Origin: Bordetella parapertussis
GTDB taxonomy: Bacteria; Pseudomonadota; Gammaproteobacteria; Burkholderiales; Burkholderiaceae_B
Direction of reading: 5' to 3'
DNA: 22,092 nt
Assembly (NCBI GenBank): GCA_945872285.1
Contig: CAMBZR010000060.1
Span: 1 to 22,092, forward strand
In this document: positions 1-7,752 of the stretch, in pieces
How the letters are laid out: every line of letters starts with the position of its first letter
How positions within the stretch are numbered: position 1 is the first letter of the stretch
Notes under the pieces: model-generated
Told to the model about the DNA's origin: nothing
The model's input: only the letters and a program-made list of their open reading frames with translations
Database searches by the model: none
Position numbers and translations under genes: made by a program

Positions 1-480
1 GTGATCTCGAGCTTCGGTCTGGATCAAATGCTCGATGCCTCGCCACGCGGTGGGGCACCTGGCTTTGTCAAAGTCGTGGATGCTCACACGTTGCTGATAC
101 CCGATTCGCCCGGTAATAATCGTTTAGACACTCTTGAAAATATTATTCATACTGGCAAGCTTGGGATGCTGTTTTTGATTCCAGGTATGGACGAGACCCT
201 GCGAGTGAATGGCACAGCCTGTTTGTCAGACGATGCTGCAGATCTTGCATTGTGTACGACCGAAGTACGCACGCCAAAGTTGGTGATTAAAGTCAATGTG
301 GCACAAGCGTATCTGCACTGCGCGAAAGCCTTTATGCGTTCAAAGTTGTGGGATATGCAAAGTCATATTGAGCGCTCGTTGATGCCCAGTATGGGTGACA
401 TGATTAACGAACAGGCAAAAATGACGACACCGTCAGAAACGCAAGAAGAAATGATGGCCCGGTATCGTGCCGAGCTATAA
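1..480 (+). CDS. PPOX-type FMN-binding flavoprotein, 5'-truncated by window edge
   Basis: The 159 visible residues match the C-terminal three quarters of the pyridoxamine-5'-phosphate-oxidase-like flavoprotein family (MSMEG_1061/DR2398-type). Seen: an LDASPRGGAPGF segment, then LLIPDSPGNNRLDTLENI, LFLIPGMDETLRVNG and a late AYLHCAKAFMRSKLW block, all in the order usual for the family. The codon at base 1 is GTG, but homologues carry roughly 45 further residues before this point, so this is probably not the true start and the gene begins upstream of the window. These proteins are cytoplasmic split-barrel dimers that bind FMN; their substrates are mostly unknown, and a role in pyridoxine synthesis should not be assumed. 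A 121-bp gap separates it from the next gene, so membership in the same transcript is uncertain. Confidence 0.85.
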   Translation: MISSFGLDQMLDASPRGGAPGFVKVVDAHTLLIPDSPGNNRLDTLENIIHTGKLGMLFLIPGMDETLRVNGTACLSDDAADLALCTTEVRTPKLVIKVNVAQAYLHCAKAFMRSKLWDMQSHIERSLMPSMGDMINEQAKMTTPSETQEEMMARYRAEL

Positions 481-601
481 CAAGCATCGTCACGGCTATC
501 CGTAGGTTCTTATGTAGGGTATAGTTTTTGAAACTCAAACAGACTCAAGCCGCCCAAGAGCGGAAAGCTGAAACTAATCATCCACGCCGAGGAGGGCAAC
601 G

Positions 602-907
602 ATGCTCAAGATCCTAAACAACCGTTTACGCATACTGATGCTGACGGTGGTGTTGGCTTCATCGGCGAACTGTTTTTCTCAGGATTATCCGAACAAACCC
701 ATTCGGTTAGTGATCCCCACACCCATTATTGAAGAATTGAATGCAGCAGTGCGTACAGCTTTGGCGGATCCTGAGGTTCTTGCAAAACTCGCTAAGTTTG
801 GTGCCCAACCGATGATTCAATCCACCCAACAATTTGCCGACTTGATTCAATCAGATTCAGCAAAATGGGCGCAAGTTCTTGCAGCTGGCAATATCAAAGC
901 AGACTAA
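602..907 (+). pseudogene. Internally deleted Bug/TctC-type receptor gene (101 codons)
   Basis: Residues 1-27 form a Sec signal peptide (basic start, hydrophobic core), and residues 28-39 (DYPNKPIRLVIP) are the mature N-terminus typical of Bug receptors. From residue 42 (IIEELNAAVRTALADPEV) to the end (AAGNIKAD) the protein matches the C-terminal 60 residues of the same family. The two lobes and ligand pocket between them, about 220 residues, are missing, yet the frame is kept across the junction near base 719-727. A strong ribosome binding site (GAGGAGG, 590-596) precedes the ATG. A protein of this size cannot form the usual two-lobed Venus-flytrap fold, so receptor function is very probably lost. 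It could still be expressed as a small exported protein. It heads the plus-strand gene run and is followed 18 bp later by an OYE-type reductase. Confidence 0.8.
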
Positions 908-925
908 TTCAATACAGAGACAACT

Positions 926-2095
926 ATGCAAAGCAAATTATTTTCACCGATACAAATTCGTGATGTGGTGATTCGTAATCGCATCGCGCTGTCGCCGATG
1001 CTGACGTATTCTGCGGTGAATGGGCACGCCAGTGACTGGCATTTTGCCCACTATGCCAAGTATGCAGTCGGGGGCGTGGGTTTGGTAATGGTTGAGTCGA
1101 CTAAGGTTGACCCGCGTGGCTGCACAACACCTTCAGACTTAGGCTTGTGGAAAGATGAGTTTATCCCTCAGTTGCAGCGCATTACGTCGTTTGTAAAATC
1201 CTATGGCGCCACGGTGGGGCTTCAATTGGGTCACTCTGGAATCAAGGCGCGCAATTCGGTTCCCTGGAAAGGGCGCGCGCCACTCGACGCCAGTCAAAAG
1301 GGCGTGGATCATGGTGAAGAGTGGGAGTTGATCGGCCCAAGTGCATTTAGCTTAAGTTCAAAAGCCGCAATGCCTCGCGCGATGACGCTGAAAGATATTC
1401 AAGAGCAGATCGAACGCTGGGGTCAGGCGGCTGAGCGCGCAAACCGCGCGGGCTTTGACGTGTTAGAGCTCCATGGCGCGCACGGTTATCTGACGCATCA
1501 GTTTTTATCGGCCACCACCAACTTGCGCACCGATGCTTATGGTGGCACGCCCGAAAAGCGCATGCGCTTCGCGATCGAAGTCGTCGAGCGCGTGCGCCAA
1601 TCATGGCCGCATAACAAGCCCTTGTTTTATAGAACCTCGGCCGTTGATGAAGTCGGCTGGACAATCGAAGACAGTATTACTCTTGCCAAGGTGCTTAAAA
1701 GCAAAGGCGTCGATGTGTTCGATTGCAGTAGCGGCGGTATGTCAGAAAAATCGGCGGTACTGTCACCGGTTAAGCCCTCGTACGGGTACCAAGTACCTTA
1801 CTCAGAACAGATCCGCCACGGCGCTGACATTATGACGATGGCTGTTGGTTTAATTATTCATGCGGATCAGGCCGAACATATCTTACAAAAAGGTCAGGCC
1901 GATATTGTGGCGATCGGCCGCGAGATGTTGCACAATCCCAATTGGGCGCTTGATGCGGCAAGCAAGCTTGGTCAAGACAATCCGTTTTCGACCGTGCCAG
2001 ACAGCTATGCCTATTGGCTTGAGAAACGCGCGGATATTGGTTTTAAAGACCGCACCTCCACCTGGCTCAAAGGCATCGATACCCCGCAAGTTTGA
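926..2095 (+). CDS. NADH:flavin oxidoreductase, Old Yellow Enzyme family (YqjM-like)
   Basis: A 389-residue FMN-binding TIM-barrel enzyme expected to reduce alpha,beta-unsaturated carbonyls or related enoyl compounds with NAD(P)H in the cytoplasm. Seen: NRIALSPMLTY (res. 18-28), GLQLGHSGIKA (99-109), the substrate-anchoring HGAHGY (183-188) followed by the HQFLSATTNLRTDAYGG segment, and VAIGREML near the C-terminus for the FMN phosphate. Compared with the YqjM class, the redox-tuning Cys of the PMCxY motif is Leu26 here, and the Arg of the HAGRKA motif is Ile. It is about 50 residues longer than YqjM, mostly in an insertion around residues 108-135. BaiCD/BaiH-like enzymes and 2,4-dienoyl-CoA reductase relatives belong to the same superfamily, so the substrate cannot be named. 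It lies between the deleted Bug gene and a CoA-transferase in one plus-strand run. Confidence 0.88.
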   Translation: MQSKLFSPIQIRDVVIRNRIALSPMLTYSAVNGHASDWHFAHYAKYAVGGVGLVMVESTKVDPRGCTTPSDLGLWKDEFIPQLQRITSFVKSYGATVGLQLGHSGIKARNSVPWKGRAPLDASQKGVDHGEEWELIGPSAFSLSSKAAMPRAMTLKDIQEQIERWGQAAERANRAGFDVLELHGAHGYLTHQFLSATTNLRTDAYGGTPEKRMRFAIEVVERVRQSWPHNKPLFYRTSAVDEVGWTIEDSITLAKVLKSKGVDVFDCSSGGMSEKSAVLSPVKPSYGYQVPYSEQIRHGADIMTMAVGLIIHADQAEHILQKGQADIVAIGREMLHNPNWALDAASKLGQDNPFSTVPDSYAYWLEKRADIGFKDRTSTWLKGIDTPQV

Positions 2096-2144
2096 GTGCT
2101 GGTCTTGAACGAAGTCGCCCCAATCAAAGACTCACGAGAATGAC

Positions 2145-3380
2145 ATGACAGCACCACTAGAGGGTATCAAGGTTGTAGAAATCAGTGTCGCGATGGCGGG
2201 CCCCTTTTGCGGCATGCTGTTGGGGGACTATGGCGCAGACGTAGTCAAAATTGAACGCACCGTCACCGGTGACGACAGTCGCGTCTGGGCCCCTTATTTT
2301 CATGATTCACTGAGCTATTACTACGCCGCGGCCAACCGTAATAAGCGCGGGATGGCGATTGATTTGAAAACGCCCGAAGGCGTAGCGATCGCGCGTAAGC
2401 TGATCGAAGAAGCCGATGTCTTTGTGCACAACTATCGCCTCGGTGCACTTGATCGCTTAGGGTTAGATTACGAGAGTTTGTCTGCAGTCAATCCGAGACT
2501 AGTCTATTGCGCCATCAGTGGCTTTGGGGCAAGCGGGCCCTTAAGCAAAGAACCCGCAAACGATTTGTTTATGCAGGCCTACGCAGGCTCAATGAGTATC
2601 ACCGGCGACCCTGAGGGCAGTCCTGCAAAAATGGGCATGTCCGTTGCAGACGTTGGGGCAGGGATGTTTGGCGCGATTGGCGTCATGATGGCGCTTGAAA
2701 CCCGGCATCGCACAGGTCGTGGCCAACGCGTTGATACGTCTTTGCTTGAAGGCCATATGTCAATGCTGGCGCAGTTCTTCACACGCTATTTTTCAAGCGG
2801 TGAAGTGCCGGGCCCGAGCGGCAGTAGCTCACTAGGTAGCCCAACCTATCGTGCGTATCAGGCCAGTGATCAGTGGCTGGTCATTTCATCATTTAATCAG
2901 CGGATGTGGAAAGGCCTGTGCGCCGTGCTTGAGAGGCTTGAGTGGGTCGACGATCCAAGATTCTTAAATCCTGAAATGCGTTCGTTGAATCGGTCACTCT
3001 TAATTCAAATGATTGGTGACATCATCATTACGCAACCTCTGGCGCATTGGCAGGCGCGTTTGATCGAACAAGATGTTCCGTGTTCGCCAGTTAATACGAT
3101 TGATAAGGTTGTCGTGCAACCTCAAGTGCTGGCGCGCGACATGGTGCACGAAATGGATCTTGACGGCCTTGGCAAAATCGCAATGGCGGGTTTGCCCATT
3201 AAGTTCAGTGATTCGCCAGGTGAAATTCGCTTGCCACCACCGCGTTTGGGCCAGCATACGGCTGAGGTGATGGCGGCGGCTGGCTTTGCCGACGAACAGA
3301 TCAAGGCACTTGCAGCGCAAGGTACGATCGGGCTAGACCCAGGTTGGGTAAAGGTGCCCAAAGTGGGCTCGGCAAGCTAA
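2145..3380 (+). CDS. Class III CoA-transferase, CaiB/BaiF family
   Basis: A 411-residue cytoplasmic enzyme that would move CoA from a donor such as succinyl-CoA to a carboxylic acid. Seen: the N-terminal Rossmann-like start LEGIKVVEISVAMAGPFC (res. 5-22), GDYGADVVKIE (27-37), NRNKRGMAIDLK (64-75), and the catalytic-site segment ANDLFMQAYAGSMSITG. In that segment Asp140 aligns with the Asp that forms the acyl anhydride in formyl-CoA transferase. A C-terminal PPPRLGQHT block is also typical. Length is normal for the family. The start is ATG 2145; an ATG five bases upstream (2140) is followed almost at once by a stop. Neighbours are an OYE-type reductase upstream and an M28-type peptidase homologue downstream. 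The acid activated is unknown. Confidence 0.93.
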   Translation: MTAPLEGIKVVEISVAMAGPFCGMLLGDYGADVVKIERTVTGDDSRVWAPYFHDSLSYYYAAANRNKRGMAIDLKTPEGVAIARKLIEEADVFVHNYRLGALDRLGLDYESLSAVNPRLVYCAISGFGASGPLSKEPANDLFMQAYAGSMSITGDPEGSPAKMGMSVADVGAGMFGAIGVMMALETRHRTGRGQRVDTSLLEGHMSMLAQFFTRYFSSGEVPGPSGSSSLGSPTYRAYQASDQWLVISSFNQRMWKGLCAVLERLEWVDDPRFLNPEMRSLNRSLLIQMIGDIIITQPLAHWQARLIEQDVPCSPVNTIDKVVVQPQVLARDMVHEMDLDGLGKIAMAGLPIKFSDSPGEIRLPPPRLGQHTAEVMAAAGFADEQIKALAAQGTIGLDPGWVKVPKVGSAS

Positions 3381-3384
3381 ACAC

Positions 3385-3388
3385 GGAG
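3385..3388 (+). promoter_or_regulatory. Ribosome binding site GGAG favouring the GTG start at 3395
   Basis: GGAG lies six bases before GTG 3395 and 15 bases before the in-frame ATG at 3404. It is downstream of an in-frame ATG at 3344 that would overlap the preceding gene by 37 bp. Spacing favours the GTG as the start of the M28-type gene. Confidence 0.55.
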
Positions 3389-3394
3389 TCACCA

Positions 3395-5158
3395 GTGAAT
3401 CTCATGATCGACAGCAGTGATCTTTCGGTTGAACGTGTACGTGCAGATGTCGAGCATATTTGTCGACAGATACCGTCTCGCTTAGCTGGGTCAGAAAACG
3501 GTAAACGCATGGCAGAATTTAGCTGTGCCGGCCTTGCCGCGGCAGGGGCTCAGGCTCAGCTTCATGAGATCCCAGGTTTAGTCAGCTTTCCGCGTGCCGG
3601 CAAGCTGGATGTATTGAAGCCCGCTGGCAAAACTCTTGTTGCCAATACCCTTGGCCATAGCGTATCGACTCCGGCGCAGGGCGTGACTGCTGAGTTGGTG
3701 AACGTAGGGCCAGGTGGCTACGCAGACTATGTTGGTAAAGATGTTGCCGGAAAAATTGTTTTGGTGGAACTGTCTTATCACCCAGGCCGCCACGAGAAAC
3801 AGCGTATCGCTGCAGAATACGGGGCGCTAGCCTGTGTCATGATGAACTGGGGCTTCGCTGAGAGCACGTTGTTGCCCTATGGTTCAGTTAAGCCGGCGTG
3901 GGGCAATCCGACCCCTGATACCTTTCGCAACGAGATGACGCAGTTACCCTGCATCGGTATTTCGCGCGCAGATGGCCTGCATTTGCGCGAGCTGTTAACG
4001 GCAGGCTCGGTGACCGTTCAGTTGCATGCAGATGTCGATAATGTCTGGCGCCCCATACAAATGACGACCGGCGAAGTGGCAGCCGATGGCTCTGATGATT
4101 TTGTTGTGGTCGGCGGACATCAAGACTCTTGGGAGGGCGAGCAAGCGACTGATAATGCCGCAGGTTCAGCCTGTATGATTGAGTTAGCGCGTTTCTTCAC
4201 TAAGTATCGCAAGCATTTGCGTCGAGGGATTTCGTTCGGCTTATGGACAGCCCACGAGACAGGTACGATGATTGGTTCGGCTTGGTATGTGGATAAGAAC
4301 TGGGATCGTCTGCGAGAACATGGCATTGCTTATTTGCAAATTGATCAGCCCGCCTGTTTTGGTACAACCCGCTGGGGCAGCGTTTCTAATGCGGAACTTA
4401 AACAATTTCAAGAAACCATCGATGCCAAACTATTAGGAGATCGTCCTCGAGCTTGGCGCCGCACCGTTAAAATTGGCGACGCCTCCTTTTTCGGGGTTGG
4501 CGTACCGATGTTTTCTGGATTGGGCGTCTTTACAGCCGAAGAGCTCAAGGCCAGTGGTAATGCAAATTTAGGTTGGTGGCACCACAGCCTTGAAAATACC
4601 GTCGACAAGCTTGATTGGGATACGATGGGCCTACATTTAAAAATGTATGCGTCGTATGTCTGGGAGCTATGTACTGCCCCTATTATTCCGTGTACGTTCA
4701 CACCCGTTGCAGATGAAGTCATTCATCGCCTAACTGAGTTGTTGCCTGCGGGTGCGAGTATCGGGCTGGAGTCTGCACTAGATTGCGCGAAAAAGCTGCG
4801 CCAGCAGACCTTGCTCTTTGATGCGCACGCGACCGAACTCAATCGCAAGTGTGTGGCAAAAGACGCGCAAGCTGAGGCTCACGCAGAGTTAGTCAACACG
4901 ACAATTAAGCGGTTGAGTCGTTTGTTGTTACCGATGGTCGGTACTGTTAAGGGTCGCTATGGCCATGATCCTTACTCTTATACCGCTCAAACAACGGTCT
5001 TACCGTCGTTGTACGACGTACCGAAACTCGCTAAGTTGCCTGAAGCGGCAGAGCGCTGGATGCTTGAAACGCAGTTATTAAGAAATCGCAATAGCATTGT
5101 TGACACGTTGAGCGACGCGGCTCGACTCATTCAAGATGTGCTGCGCGCTGTGAAATAA
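3395..5158 (+). CDS. M28-family zinc peptidase homologue with inserted PA-like domain
   Basis: About 587 residues from GTG 3395, without a signal peptide, so probably cytoplasmic. Residues about 70-215 look like a protease-associated (PA) domain (VNVGPGGYADYVGKDVAGKIVLV). The peptidase core follows: GGHQDSW with His242/Asp244, TDNAAGS with Asp253, AHETGTMIGS with Glu288, LQIDQPAC with Asp317, and WWHHSLENT with His397. These match the five two-zinc ligand positions of M28 enzymes. The general base is odd: the usual Glu-Glu pair is His287-Glu288, so the catalytic Glu position is His. A helical C-terminal region of about 150 residues resembles the dimerisation domain of glutamate-carboxypeptidase-like members. 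The family cleaves N-terminal residues or small amides; whether this one is a hydrolase is uncertain. It sits between a CoA-transferase and a Bug receptor, which suggests processing of an imported compound. Confidence 0.82.
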   Translation: MNLMIDSSDLSVERVRADVEHICRQIPSRLAGSENGKRMAEFSCAGLAAAGAQAQLHEIPGLVSFPRAGKLDVLKPAGKTLVANTLGHSVSTPAQGVTAELVNVGPGGYADYVGKDVAGKIVLVELSYHPGRHEKQRIAAEYGALACVMMNWGFAESTLLPYGSVKPAWGNPTPDTFRNEMTQLPCIGISRADGLHLRELLTAGSVTVQLHADVDNVWRPIQMTTGEVAADGSDDFVVVGGHQDSWEGEQATDNAAGSACMIELARFFTKYRKHLRRGISFGLWTAHETGTMIGSAWYVDKNWDRLREHGIAYLQIDQPACFGTTRWGSVSNAELKQFQETIDAKLLGDRPRAWRRTVKIGDASFFGVGVPMFSGLGVFTAEELKASGNANLGWWHHSLENTVDKLDWDTMGLHLKMYASYVWELCTAPIIPCTFTPVADEVIHRLTELLPAGASIGLESALDCAKKLRQQTLLFDAHATELNRKCVAKDAQAEAHAELVNTTIKRLSRLLLPMVGTVKGRYGHDPYSYTAQTTVLPSLYDVPKLAKLPEAAERWMLETQLLRNRNSIVDTLSDAARLIQDVLRAVK

Positions 5159-5185
5159 ACAGACTTATTCAGTCAAGGAGTTGCA

Positions 5186-6172
5186 ATGATGTCAAATCGC
5201 CTTCGTGCCACGTGGTGCACCCTGAGTCTAGTGGCGCTGCTGCTGAATTGGGGCCAGGCAAGCGCTAACGATTTTCCTAATAAACCAATTCGTGTCATCG
5301 TTCCCTTTGCTGCGGGCGGTGCGAACGATTTGATTGCACGTGCTTTACAACGGCCATTAGGAAAAGCGCTTGGCGGGACTGTGGTGGTTGAGAATCGTGC
5401 TGGTGGATCCACGAAAATTGGGACCCAAGCCCTGCTGCGCGCCGAGCCTGATGGTCATACTTTGCTTTTACTCGGTCACGTTGCGTTGATGAGCTACTAC
5501 TATTCTGGAACCTATGATTCAAAGGTTTGGGATGAAATGACCGTTCTGGGGCAGACTGGACAGATGGCGTGGGGAATGCTCGAAGCCCGTGCGGATGCAC
5601 CATTTCAAACTTGGCAAGAATTGATCGCGTTTGCCAAGAAGAACCCAGGCAAACTCAGTGCAGGTGGGCCAGCGTTAGGTGGGATGATGAATTTGATTAT
5701 CCTTGAAAGTGCCGCGAGTGCAGGCATCGATATCACTTACATTCCTTATGCTGGTGGGGGCCCGAGTGGTGCAGCGCTGCTTGGCGGCCACGTGCAATAT
5801 CGAGTCGCGCAACCCCCTGAGGTATACCCGAACGTGAAAGCAGGTTTAACCAGAGGCCTTGCTGTCGCGTTTCCGACTCGATTGCCTGAGATGCCTGACG
5901 TACCGACCCTAAAAGAGTTAGGTATTAAAGAGAATGTGCCTGTTTTTGGTTTTGATTTTTGGGGGCCAGGTCAGATGCCTGCGGCGTTGGCGCAGAAAAT
6001 ATCAAAAGCGATTGAAGAGGCAATCAAAGACCCTGAATATATCGAAGTTGCCAAACGTTTGACATATCAACCGATTTTTACGAGTCCAGAGGTTCTCAAA
6101 GTCAGCATCAAGAATTTTGAGGGCAATGTAGGGCCTAGGCTAGAGAAGGCGTTTCCACGCAAGCCTAATTAA
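5186..6172 (+). CDS. Bug-type tripartite tricarboxylate transporter receptor (TctC family)
   Basis: A 328-residue periplasmic solute-binding protein. Seen: a Sec signal peptide with likely cleavage after Ala27 (ASA-ND), then the family start DFPNKPIRVIVPFAAGG, VVVENRAGGSTKIGTQALL, AEPDGHTLLLL and the mid-protein IPYAGGGPSGAALLGGHVQ. A C-terminal helix region (AAALAQKISKAIEEAIKDPE-like) follows. AAGGAG at 5175-5180 precedes the ATG by five bases. Bug receptors bind organic acids, amino acids or amides and deliver them to TctAB-like permeases; the ligand cannot be read from sequence. It is the last gene of the plus-strand run and converges tail-to-tail with the M81 gene, sharing four bases (TTAA) so that the two stop codons overlap. 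No permease gene is adjacent on this strand; TctAB at 8.8-10.9 kb may serve it. Confidence 0.93.
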   Translation: MMSNRLRATWCTLSLVALLLNWGQASANDFPNKPIRVIVPFAAGGANDLIARALQRPLGKALGGTVVVENRAGGSTKIGTQALLRAEPDGHTLLLLGHVALMSYYYSGTYDSKVWDEMTVLGQTGQMAWGMLEARADAPFQTWQELIAFAKKNPGKLSAGGPALGGMMNLIILESAASAGIDITYIPYAGGGPSGAALLGGHVQYRVAQPPEVYPNVKAGLTRGLAVAFPTRLPEMPDVPTLKELGIKENVPVFGFDFWGPGQMPAALAQKISKAIEEAIKDPEYIEVAKRLTYQPIFTSPEVLKVSIKNFEGNVGPRLEKAFPRKPN

Positions 6173-7680
6173 CCGTTGGTGGCATGCTGGGCAGAAAACA
6201 CCTCTCCGAGTGGTTTGAGGCGTACCCCTTCGCGCAGTTTCTTAAACGGATAGTCGGTTGGATCCGCCAAATAGTAGCCCGGAGCCAGCACCACAATGAT
6301 GTGCTCAGCCAACGGCTCGAACTCAGCGCGATAGTGGCATGTGCTCTTGAGCACCAGGATTTTTTGTTCCGCTGGCTCAATACCAAGATGCCGGAAGGGA
6401 GCTTGGTCAAGTGCCTGAAAGCGTTTGCTCGTGACGACGATACGAATGCCGTCCACACGCAGTAGCGCCATCGGACCGACATCAATCTCCCGACCGCCCG
6501 ACACGGCACCATCGGTTTTCATTTTTCCATTGCCTAACTTATCAACGCTAAAGGTCGCTTCAAATGGCGTCACGCCAACCGGCCCTGAGCGCCCGCCAAG
6601 CTTCAACGTCACCTTGGAGCCTTCTCCTGCAGCATGGGCCGCCGCAGCTGCCTGCGCGTCACACATAAAACCTAGAACCACCTCTTGTGCCTGAGCCGCC
6701 ACCAACGCCTTGAGCACACCTGTCGAGTCAGCTGAGCCACCACAACCAGGGTTGTCTTGCGTATCTGCGATGACGATCGCTCGTGAGGCATTGCTGGCTA
6801 GGCGCATCGCTTGTTCGACACCGTCTTCGGGGCTCACCATTTTCTCGGCAAAGTTTTTTTCTTGGGCCAGAATCTCAGCCATCATTTCGTCGGCAGCTTG
6901 ATCTGCAGCCTCTTGGTTCCAGGCATGGGCGATCACGGAAGGGCCGCACCAGTAAAGATCTGAGGGAGGGAAACCTGCTAAGTAAGAGAGATTAATCAGG
7001 TCTCCGTCAACCACCTTAGAGCGCGCCGTGACCCCTTTAGAGGGCTCGACCATTGTGCATTGACCATTTAACGGAATCAAAAAAGGTGCTTTACGAAAAG
7101 CACGACCGGTTGGTTGGCCACGTTTTAAAATGGCATTGAGCGCTTGCGCCGCGTACTGACCGGTTTCAGCACGATCAATATGTGGATAGGTACGATAGGC
7201 TGCAATTGCATCTGTTAGCTCAACCATTTGCGGGGTGACGTTAGCGTGGTAATCAAGGCTAATGACGACGGGTATGTTTGGCCCAACTGCGGCACGTACC
7301 CGTCTAAGGACTTCGCCTTCGCCATCTTCAAAATCTTCGGTCACCATTGCGCCGTGCAGATCAAGATAAATGGCATCGACAGGCATCGCAGCCGAGAGTG
7401 CACCAATTAAACTACCGGTGATTCGCTCAAACGCGTCACGCGTAACCAAACCACCCGCACCACCGCTAGTCCAAAGTAACGGCACTAACACATGAGTTTG
7501 ACGCATGTCTTTGATAAAGCCAGTCAGCGCAAAACTATTGTTGCTTAACCAAGTCATGACATCATCGCCGAAGACGAGCGGCGGGCGATCACGGTGCGAT
7601 TGAAAGTATGCGAAATCCGTTTTCGGTTCGACAAAACAATTTGTTTCGTGCTGAAAACCACCGATTGCAATGCGTGCCAT
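6169..7680 (-). CDS. M81-family metallopeptidase, MlrC/microcystinase C-like
   Basis: A 503-residue cytoplasmic protein with the two-part M81 architecture: an N-terminal DUF1485/MlrC domain (res. about 1-290) and an MlrC C-terminal domain (about 300-485). The likely metal/catalytic residues are Glu12 (GGFQHETNCF), His109 (DLHGAM), Asp143 and His145 (SLDYHANVT) and His167 (YPHIDRAETG). Their spacing agrees with residues reported for Sphingomonas MlrC, as I recall them. MlrC hydrolyses linearised microcystin peptides, but most members are found in gene sets for small-molecule catabolism and have unknown substrates, so microcystin should not be assumed. It is the last gene of the long minus-strand run, 72 bp after an OYE-type reductase. 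Its end overlaps the convergent Bug gene by four bases. Confidence 0.9.
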   Translation of the reverse strand: MARIAIGGFQHETNCFVEPKTDFAYFQSHRDRPPLVFGDDVMTWLSNNSFALTGFIKDMRQTHVLVPLLWTSGGAGGLVTRDAFERITGSLIGALSAAMPVDAIYLDLHGAMVTEDFEDGEGEVLRRVRAAVGPNIPVVISLDYHANVTPQMVELTDAIAAYRTYPHIDRAETGQYAAQALNAILKRGQPTGRAFRKAPFLIPLNGQCTMVEPSKGVTARSKVVDGDLINLSYLAGFPPSDLYWCGPSVIAHAWNQEAADQAADEMMAEILAQEKNFAEKMVSPEDGVEQAMRLASNASRAIVIADTQDNPGCGGSADSTGVLKALVAAQAQEVVLGFMCDAQAAAAAHAAGEGSKVTLKLGGRSGPVGVTPFEATFSVDKLGNGKMKTDGAVSGGREIDVGPMALLRVDGIRIVVTSKRFQALDQAPFRHLGIEPAEQKILVLKSTCHYRAEFEPLAEHIIVVLAPGYYLADPTDYPFKKLREGVRLKPLGEVFSAQHATNG

Positions 7681-7752
7681 AGCAAGCCTTTATGTCAACG
7701 TGCAACGTCGAAATGACTCAGAACAAAAAAATTTGTTGCGATGCCATCCGCA

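Noticed and set aside
506..525. TATAGT upstream of the deleted Bug gene as a -10 element.
   Set aside because: No acceptable -35 sequence at 16-18 bases; too weak to list as a promoter.
3344..3394. An earlier in-frame ATG for the M28-type gene.
   Set aside because: It would overlap the CoA-transferase by 37 bp, adds 17 residues without family similarity, and the GGAG at 3385 fits the later GTG.
6169..7680. Naming the M81 gene as mlrC with microcystin degradation as its role.
   Set aside because: The catalytic residues match the family, but mlrA, mlrB and mlrD partners are absent and most M81 proteins have other, unknown substrates.
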